Part shown: piece by piece, positions 58,941-64,000 of the stretch | Layout of the letters: each line of letters begins with the position of its first letter | Position numbering within the stretch: position 1 is the stretch's first letter | Assembly: GCA_014762625.1 (NCBI GenBank) | Contig: JABURQ010000035.1 | Span: forward strand, 1-64,000 | Direction: 5' to 3' | Length of the DNA stretch: 64,000 bases | Source: Planctomycetaceae bacterium | Lineage (GTDB): Bacteria; Planctomycetota; Planctomycetia; Planctomycetales; Planctomycetaceae | Notes under the pieces: generated by a model | Told to the model about the DNA's origin: nothing | What the model saw: the letters and a program-made list of their open reading frames with translations, nothing else | Databases searched by the model: none | Program-made: the position numbers and the translations under genes

Positions 58941-60401
58941 TTATTCGACGGGGTGTCGCTGCCGAACCCAGGATTTCATGCCGGTCATCGACGACCAGTC
59001 AGGTTCGAAAGCAACACCGAAACCGGGACATTGCAGACTTGCACAATTCACTCTACCGTCCCGAATCTTCAAAAACCATTCCCCATTTTTTTCGACGTAC
59101 AAATCGCGGTGTAAACGCGAGATTTGCTGTTTTTCCGGCTCGGAAAGCATCGAGAGCCCAAAGTTATAATGATGACCGTTCCGTTCGCAATGAGAGAGAT
59201 TCAACATCCCCAGCGTGACGAAATCCTGATGTAACGGAACGACGGGGAGATTCTGTAAGTCCTCGCCACTCAGAAACGCCGACTGACCTTGCTGCTGATA
59301 ATGATCGACCAGGGCGAGGTTCAAGAGTGACTTATAAACCCCTTTGCAGTTTTTGTGAGACGTTCCCGCGTAGCCGATCGCGTGTGCCTGGTAAAAGGCT
59401 CCCAGTTTTCCATCCGCCTCGTCGATGAGTAACGGTTTCCGCTCGGAAAGCCTACGGATGATCGGCGAAGTGTGACGGTCGAGCGTCAGCTTCCGATTGA
59501 GCGGTTGTTCGATGTAGGCAACATGCTGGAACATCCCGGTCAACTCGTTTTCAAAACGATCGAGAAATCGAGCGAACGTTTCCAGATCGGTAAACGCTTC
59601 GTTGGCATCCAGCGTTATCACCGGCTCTTCCGCGCGGACGATCACTTCCCAAATACGCGACAGACGTTTCAGATCGGCCTCGGGATCTCCCGTCACTTTG
59701 ATTTTGAAATATCGGACCCCATCTTCGCGAACGTACTCTGCCAGAGTTTCCGGGAGTCCGTCGTGCATACGCCGGTCTTCCGGCAAATCCTCAGCCGTCA
59801 ACGGATCGGAAGCCCCAATGGTATGCCGTATGAAAAACTGAGACCGAGGCTGATTGGGAAGTAAACCGGATAAGTCGGTTCCCTGTAGTTCCCGATAGAT
59901 GTCTCCCGGAACGATTCCCAAACGATTCTCCTTCACCATCTCGAAGACAGGTCGTCGAGACAGCCGCGCAACCCCATCGATGACAGCCCGCTCCATCAGC
60001 GAGGCGGCGAACGCCGTCGTGAGGTCTTCCTGATTCGTGGCTCTTCCGGCACGTAAGATCTCGCCGTAAGTCTTTCGCCATAACTCGAACGGTGTCTCAA
60101 ATTCCGCTTGAGCCAGCAGAATGTCTTTGGCCGCGTGAATCAGATCGACCAACTCGCGCCGTTTCAGGTCCTGAGAGCGTCCGGGACGTTTATCGAGCCA
60201 GCGAACCGAGAGCCGATCCGCCGAACAGCCGTACGTCTCATTGCCCTCCGAGTCTTTGAGGATGAGCCGCACGTGTCCGAGCGGATTGAGGAGTCCCTTT
60301 TGGACGTCACCGGTCCCGCCCTTCTTTCCAAGCGAAAATGCCATCCGCCCCGGTTTGGTTTCGCGGACGTAGAGTTCGATGGATTCGATGCGATAGCTCA
60401 T
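58941..60401 (-). CDS. Enolase-superfamily enzyme (mandelate-racemase-like)
   Basis: A 486-residue protein with an enolase-type barrel. KIK (K233, K235) follows YF; metal ligands are D265 in LDANEAF, E298 in YIEQPL and the DE at 327-328. A late K350 and K353 in SHKNCKG could act as general base. It is longer than usual (about 370-400) because of an N-terminal extension and a long C-terminal tail. The substrate is likely a carboxylated sugar or acid. The next gene upstream (60434-61129) encodes a pirin. Confidence 0.8.
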   Translation of the reverse strand: MSYRIESIELYVRETKPGRMAFSLGKKGGTGDVQKGLLNPLGHVRLILKDSEGNETYGCSADRLSVRWLDKRPGRSQDLKRRELVDLIHAAKDILLAQAEFETPFELWRKTYGEILRAGRATNQEDLTTAFAASLMERAVIDGVARLSRRPVFEMVKENRLGIVPGDIYRELQGTDLSGLLPNQPRSQFFIRHTIGASDPLTAEDLPEDRRMHDGLPETLAEYVREDGVRYFKIKVTGDPEADLKRLSRIWEVIVRAEEPVITLDANEAFTDLETFARFLDRFENELTGMFQHVAYIEQPLNRKLTLDRHTSPIIRRLSERKPLLIDEADGKLGAFYQAHAIGYAGTSHKNCKGVYKSLLNLALVDHYQQQGQSAFLSGEDLQNLPVVPLHQDFVTLGMLNLSHCERNGHHYNFGLSMLSEPEKQQISRLHRDLYVEKNGEWFLKIRDGRVNCASLQCPGFGVAFEPDWSSMTGMKSWVRQRHPVE

Positions 60402-60433
60402 GGATTGAGAGGGTTCCGAATGGAGATCGACTG

Positions 60434-61129
60434 TTAGGGAAGGTCAAACAGCATTATCTCCGCATCGGCTGTCGCAGCAACCGTTAATTTGGATTCTTCG
60501 CTGACAGCCGCGCCGTCGCTCGTTTTGAGATCGGTTCCATTGAGCGTCACCGAGCCTCGCAACACCTGCAACCAGGCATGGCGACCTTCCGCGATTTCCA
60601 CGTCAACCGTCTTGCCGTTCGAGAGACGCGAAAGGTAAATCCTCGCATCCTGATGAATGGTCAAGGAGCCGTCCGCCCCATCGGGAGACGCTACCAGCCG
60701 CAACTGATTCTCCAACTGATCGTCGAAACGCTTTTGCTCGTAACTCGGCTCGATCCCTTCCTCCCCGGGCAATAACCAGATTTGATACAGATGGGTCGGT
60801 TCGTCCGCGGATGGATTGAATTCGCTGTGGCGGATGCCGGTTCCTGCGGACATCCGCTGAAATTCACCCGGCGTTAGGACTTCCCCATTACCCATGGAAT
60901 CTTTGTGTTCCAGAGCACCTTCCAGCACATAGGTTACGATTTCCATATTATCGTGCGGATGGGTTCCGAACCCCTTTCCCGGTGCCACGCGATCTTCATT
61001 CATCACACGCAACACGCGGAATCCCATGTGGTCTGAGTCGTAATAGGAAGCAAATGAAAACGTATGAGCCGCTTTCAGCCAACCGTGATCGGCATGCCCG
61101 CGATCCCCGGCTTTTCGAACAGTGATCAT
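60434..61129 (-). CDS. Pirin family protein (YhhW-like)
   Basis: A 231-residue bicupin that begins [17 protein letters not shown], the typical pirin start, with [16 protein letters not shown] and [11 protein letters not shown] carrying the metal-binding His and Glu. E. coli YhhW is a quercetinase. The ATG at 61129 is chosen on this match; a GTG at 61138 would add three residues. It lies between a dispersed repeat and the enolase-superfamily gene. Confidence 0.9.
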   Translation of the reverse strand: MITVRKAGDRGHADHGWLKAAHTFSFASYYDSDHMGFRVLRVMNEDRVAPGKGFGTHPHDNMEIVTYVLEGALEHKDSMGNGEVLTPGEFQRMSAGTGIRHSEFNPSADEPTHLYQIWLLPGEEGIEPSYEQKRFDDQLENQLRLVASPDGADGSLTIHQDARIYLSRLSNGKTVDVEIAEGRHAWLQVLRGSVTLNGTDLKTSDGAAVSEESKLTVAATADAEIMLFDLP

Positions 61130-61169
61130 CTCTGCCACCTTTTAATGAAGAAGTTTTCAAGCAACCGCT

Positions 61170-61335
61170 TAGCAGCGTGTTGAGAAACGGATTTGTCCGC
61201 GAGAATGAGAGTTTTGAGCTGAGCACAAGGAAGAAATTCGCAGGTGAATCCCATGATCCATCGAGAATTTATGACGAGGTGATTCAGCTCAAAAATCCAT
61301 TCGCAGTAAAATCGAGTTTTTCAACGGGCTGTTAA
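61170..61335 (+). repeat. Dispersed inverted-repeat element, copy A (full length)
   Basis: 166 bp with imperfect terminal inverted repeats: TTAGCAGCGTGTTGAGAAAC against TTAACAGCCCGTTGAAAAAC (16 of 20 match). A second inverted pair inside is TTTTGAGCTGA / TCAGCTCAAAA. No gene is encoded. The right end supplies the stop codon (TTA on plus) of the DUF1501 gene at 61332. It fits a MITE-like or REP-like family. Confidence 0.8.
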
Positions 61336-62810
61336 CTCAAGATCCCTTTAACCACCTTGCCGTGAACGTCGGTGAGACGATAGTCGCGTCCCTGAAATCG
61401 ATACGTCAAGCGCTCGTGATTCATTCCCAACAAATGCATGATGGTGGCGTTCAAATCATGGACGTGGACGCCCTGCCGGTCCCGATCGACGATGTTGTAA
61501 CAGAAGTCGTCCGTTTCGCCGTAGGAAGTTCCCCCCTTGACTCCGCCTCCCGCCATCCAGATGGAAAAGCAGCGAGGATGATGGTCGCGACCGTAGTTGT
61601 CTCCTTTGCCTTGTTTGTAAACCGTCCGTCCGAATTCTCCGCCCCAGATAACGAGCGTATCCTTCAGCAAACCGCGCTGCTTCAAATCCTGAATCAGAGC
61701 CGAGGAGCCCTGATCGACTTCCTTGGCGATTTTGGGATGACGCGTCGGCAAGCCGCCGTGATGATCCCAGCCGCGATGATAAATTTGCACGAAGCGGACT
61801 CCTCGTTCGCTCAAGCGTCTTGCGAGTAGACAGTTCGCCGCATGTGTGCCGGGAGTCTTTGCATCTTCGCCGTACAAGTCAAAAGTACTCTGTGGTTCGT
61901 CAGAGGTATCGGTGAGTTCGGGGACCGACATCTGCATCCGATACGCCATTTCATAGGCGGCGATGCGGGTCTGGATTTCCGGGTCGCCCACTTCCTGTTG
62001 CCGAATCTCGTTCAGCCTGGATAACGAATCGAGTAGCTCTCGCTTATCCTCCAGAGAGGCTTTCGTCGGATCGTTCAGGTACAGCACGGGATCGCCGACC
62101 GAGCGGAGTTTCACGCCCTGATGATTCGACGGCAGGAACCCGCTCCCCCACAGTCGCGAATAGAGAGGTTGCGCTTGCGGATCGGAATTCTTATCGAGCA
62201 GAACCGCATAAGCCGGCAGGTTCTCACTTTCGCTACCGAGCCCATAACTGACCCAGGAGCCGAGACTCGGACGTCCCGGTTGTTGGTGGCCGGTCTGGAA
62301 GAAAGTAATCGCCGGGTCGTGATTGATGGCTTCCGTGTACATCGATTTGATGATGCAGATGTCGTCCGCGATGTTGTGATGATGCGGCAACAGGTCGCTG
62401 ATCCATTGTCCCGACTCGCCATGCTGGTGGAACGGCATAAAGGATTTCGCCACCGGGAAGGAATTCTGGCCGGCGGTCATTCCGGTCAATCGTTGCCCCA
62501 TCCGCACGGAGGCGGGTAATTCCTGACCATCGAGTTTTTCCAGAGCCGGCTTGTAATCGAAGGTGTCGATATGCGACGGCGCGCCCGACTGGCAAAGATA
62601 GATCACCCGTTTCACTTTCGGCGGAAAGTGAGTCGGACCGGTGAGTCCCGGTTCGTAACCGGGACCGTTATTGACGGCCAATGACGATGGCTGAGCATTG
62701 GCCTCACGGGAGAGCAAGTTCGCCAAAGCCGCGACACCAATTCCGGTCGCGGAGCGACCGAAAAAGTGGCGCCGGTTGATCATCAAGTCGTGTTCGGTGA
62801 TCGGTGTCAT
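61332..62810 (-). CDS. DUF1501 protein, Tat-exported
   Basis: A 492-residue protein with a twin-arginine signal (NRRHFF, about 12-17; an ATG at 62783 would shorten it by nine residues). The DUF1501 blocks are CQSGAPSHIDTFDYKP, WGGEFGRT, GRDHHPRCFSIWMAGGG and the C-terminal DYRLTDVHGKVV. It is the second gene after a PSD1 gene that enters from the right edge, as for the pair at 24.3-28.3 kb. Its stop codon lies inside a dispersed repeat. Confidence 0.92.
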   Translation of the reverse strand: MTPITEHDLMINRRHFFGRSATGIGVAALANLLSREANAQPSSLAVNNGPGYEPGLTGPTHFPPKVKRVIYLCQSGAPSHIDTFDYKPALEKLDGQELPASVRMGQRLTGMTAGQNSFPVAKSFMPFHQHGESGQWISDLLPHHHNIADDICIIKSMYTEAINHDPAITFFQTGHQQPGRPSLGSWVSYGLGSESENLPAYAVLLDKNSDPQAQPLYSRLWGSGFLPSNHQGVKLRSVGDPVLYLNDPTKASLEDKRELLDSLSRLNEIRQQEVGDPEIQTRIAAYEMAYRMQMSVPELTDTSDEPQSTFDLYGEDAKTPGTHAANCLLARRLSERGVRFVQIYHRGWDHHGGLPTRHPKIAKEVDQGSSALIQDLKQRGLLKDTLVIWGGEFGRTVYKQGKGDNYGRDHHPRCFSIWMAGGGVKGGTSYGETDDFCYNIVDRDRQGVHVHDLNATIMHLLGMNHERLTYRFQGRDYRLTDVHGKVVKGILS

Positions 62811-62953
62811 GATATTGCTTCATGTTTCAAGTTACGAATCTTGGAGCCGACGACGGAAGTCGGCAGGGGAATCCTATTCATCATTGAGAGTTTCTCGCTG
62901 TCTCCACTTCATTTATCGTCCCCTGCGTGCTTGCGCACGCGGCTCAAACACCG

Positions 62954-64000
62954 CTAGTTCAGGGTCACAAACTCGCTCAGGTTCAACATCAATCGCGCGA
63001 GACTCGTCATGGCAGCGTGCTGTGCGAGATCGAGAGATTCATCGCGTGGTGAGTCACCGACCGATAACAACTCGGTCGCCAGTTCCGGTTGCTGCTGATA
63101 TTTCTTCAGTCGTTGTTGGTACGTTTCTTTCAGCACCTGCTTTTCTCGCTCGCTCGGCAATCGGGAAGTGACCAATTCAACGCCGTGACTGATTTGCTCA
63201 TCGAGAGAGCCGTCCACTTCGGTCAGCATGCGCGTCGCCAGTTTTCGGGCAGCTTCCACAAACTGCGGATCGTGTAACAGCACGAACGCCTGTAACGGTG
63301 TATTCGTTCGCGAACGACGCACAACGCAAAACTCGCGTTCCGGAGCATCGAAGGTCGCCATCGACGGAGGAGGCACGGTACGTTTCCAGAAGGTGTAGAG
63401 GCTGCGTCGATACAGTTTGTCGCCGCTGTCCTGTTGATAGGTCCGCGAATAACCCGGACGGTTATTGATCTCCTGCCACAGGCCTTCGGGGTGATAGGGA
63501 AAGACACTTGGACCACCCAGTTTTTCAACCAGGAGTCCGCTGGCGAGGAGAGCCGAGTCGCGGACCACTTCCGCATCGAGACGTCGTCTCGGGCCGCGCG
63601 CCAACAATCGGTTTTCGGGATCGTTTACCTTTTGTTCCGGGGTGACGCGCGAAGACTGTCGATAAGTGTTCGACATCACGATCAGCTTATGCAGTCCCTT
63701 GATATCCCAACCCGAGTCGACGAACTCCACCGCCAGCCAGTCGAGCAATTCAGGATGACTGGGCCATTCTCCCTGCGATCCGAAGTCCTCACTCGTTTTT
63801 ACGATTCCCACACCAAACAGGCGTTGCCAGGTTCGATTGACAAACACGCGCGAGGTGAGCGGGTGATCGGGTTGCACCAACCATTCCGCCAGGGCGAGTC
63901 GGTTATTGGGGACTCCCTCCGGCAACGCCGGAAGAGCGTCGGGAACTCCCGAATCGACCTCTTCCCGCGGCTTGTCATATTCGCCGCGATACAAAACGTG
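62954..64000 (-). CDS. PSD1 (DUF1553) protein, partial at window edge
   Basis: The C-terminal 348 residues of a protein that continues beyond the right edge. The DUF1553 block begins with [24 protein letters not shown] and continues with the late [20 protein letters not shown]. The N-terminal cytochrome-like and DUF1549 parts must lie outside the window. It pairs with the DUF1501 gene downstream. An internal TTG near 63994 is not a real start. Confidence 0.88.
   Translation of the reverse strand, partial: HVLYRGEYDKPREEVDSGVPDALPALPEGVPNNRLALAEWLVQPDHPLTSRVFVNRTWQRLFGVGIVKTSEDFGSQGEWPSHPELLDWLAVEFVDSGWDIKGLHKLIVMSNTYRQSSRVTPEQKVNDPENRLLARGPRRRLDAEVVRDSALLASGLLVEKLGGPSVFPYHPEGLWQEINNRPGYSRTYQQDSGDKLYRRSLYTFWKRTVPPPSMATFDAPEREFCVVRRSRTNTPLQAFVLLHDPQFVEAARKLATRMLTEVDGSLDEQISHGVELVTSRLPSEREKQVLKETYQQRLKKYQQQPELATELLSVGDSPRDESLDLAQHAAMTSLARLMLNLSEFVTLN

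Overview
The window looks like a chromosomal segment of a planctomycete (Planctomycetota, probably order Planctomycetales). The evidence is three Tat-exported DUF1501 proteins and two DUF1549/DUF1553 (PSD1, cytochrome-like) proteins, together with a sulfatase, an arylsulfotransferase-like lipoprotein, a formylmethanofuran dehydrogenase subunit A and a lone csrA. No rRNA operon or CRISPR array was seen. There is one tRNA gene, tRNA-Arg(ACG).

Layout. Positions 1-9.3 kb are the right-hand part of an integrated element. It carries two planctomycete-type hypothetical proteins, a P-loop ATPase, an archaeo-eukaryotic-type primase-polymerase, an AlpA/excisionase-like regulator, a further unknown protein and a tyrosine integrase with an inserted zinc ribbon. 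The integrase reading frame runs into the tRNA-Arg gene. Several short repeats and palindromes lie in its gene-free stretches. The left end is outside the window. 9.4-16.7 kb holds an ABC permease/ATPase pair without a binding protein, a histone-deacetylase-family hydrolase, a DUF1499 protein, a divergent PyrH, a glycosyltransferase/LpxH-like phosphoesterase pair and a methyltransferase. 16.9-31.9 kb has FhcA, DUF1501/PSD1 proteins, a MoxR-like ATPase, an ExbB/TolQ-type channel protein, a probable secreted beta-propeller protein, two paralogous lipoproteins, a DUF2752 protein and an M20 peptidase.

32.0-36.9 kb is a tightly packed operon of three membrane proteins resembling degenerate NuoL/NuoM/NuoN subunits. 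37-44.4 kb holds a UDP-sugar pyrophosphorylase, a CsaA-like protein and then a co-directional set: GcvH-like lipoyl protein, two-cluster [4Fe-4S] protein, squalene-hopene-cyclase-like protein with a DxDDT motif, and a DUF116-polyprenyl synthase fusion. This set and the NuoLMN-like operon are my best candidates for undescribed systems. 44.6-49.3 kb contains a sulfatase, CsrA, a UbiA prenyltransferase, a His/Asp-rich secreted protein and a P-loop gene broken by a 17-bp tandem duplication. 49.6-57.1 kb is a heavy-metal-type RND efflux pair facing a two-component system. 57.2-64.0 kb has the arylsulfotransferase-like lipoprotein, an enolase-superfamily enzyme, a pirin and a DUF1501/PSD1 pair cut by the window edge.

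A dispersed repeat with imperfect terminal inverted repeats (166 bp in its longest copies) occurs at 11.1, 32.0, 38.9 and 61.2 kb, with a possible end remnant at 25.7 kb. It sits against gene ends and in three cases supplies or overlaps a stop codon. All functions are read by eye from motifs and context; no database search was possible.
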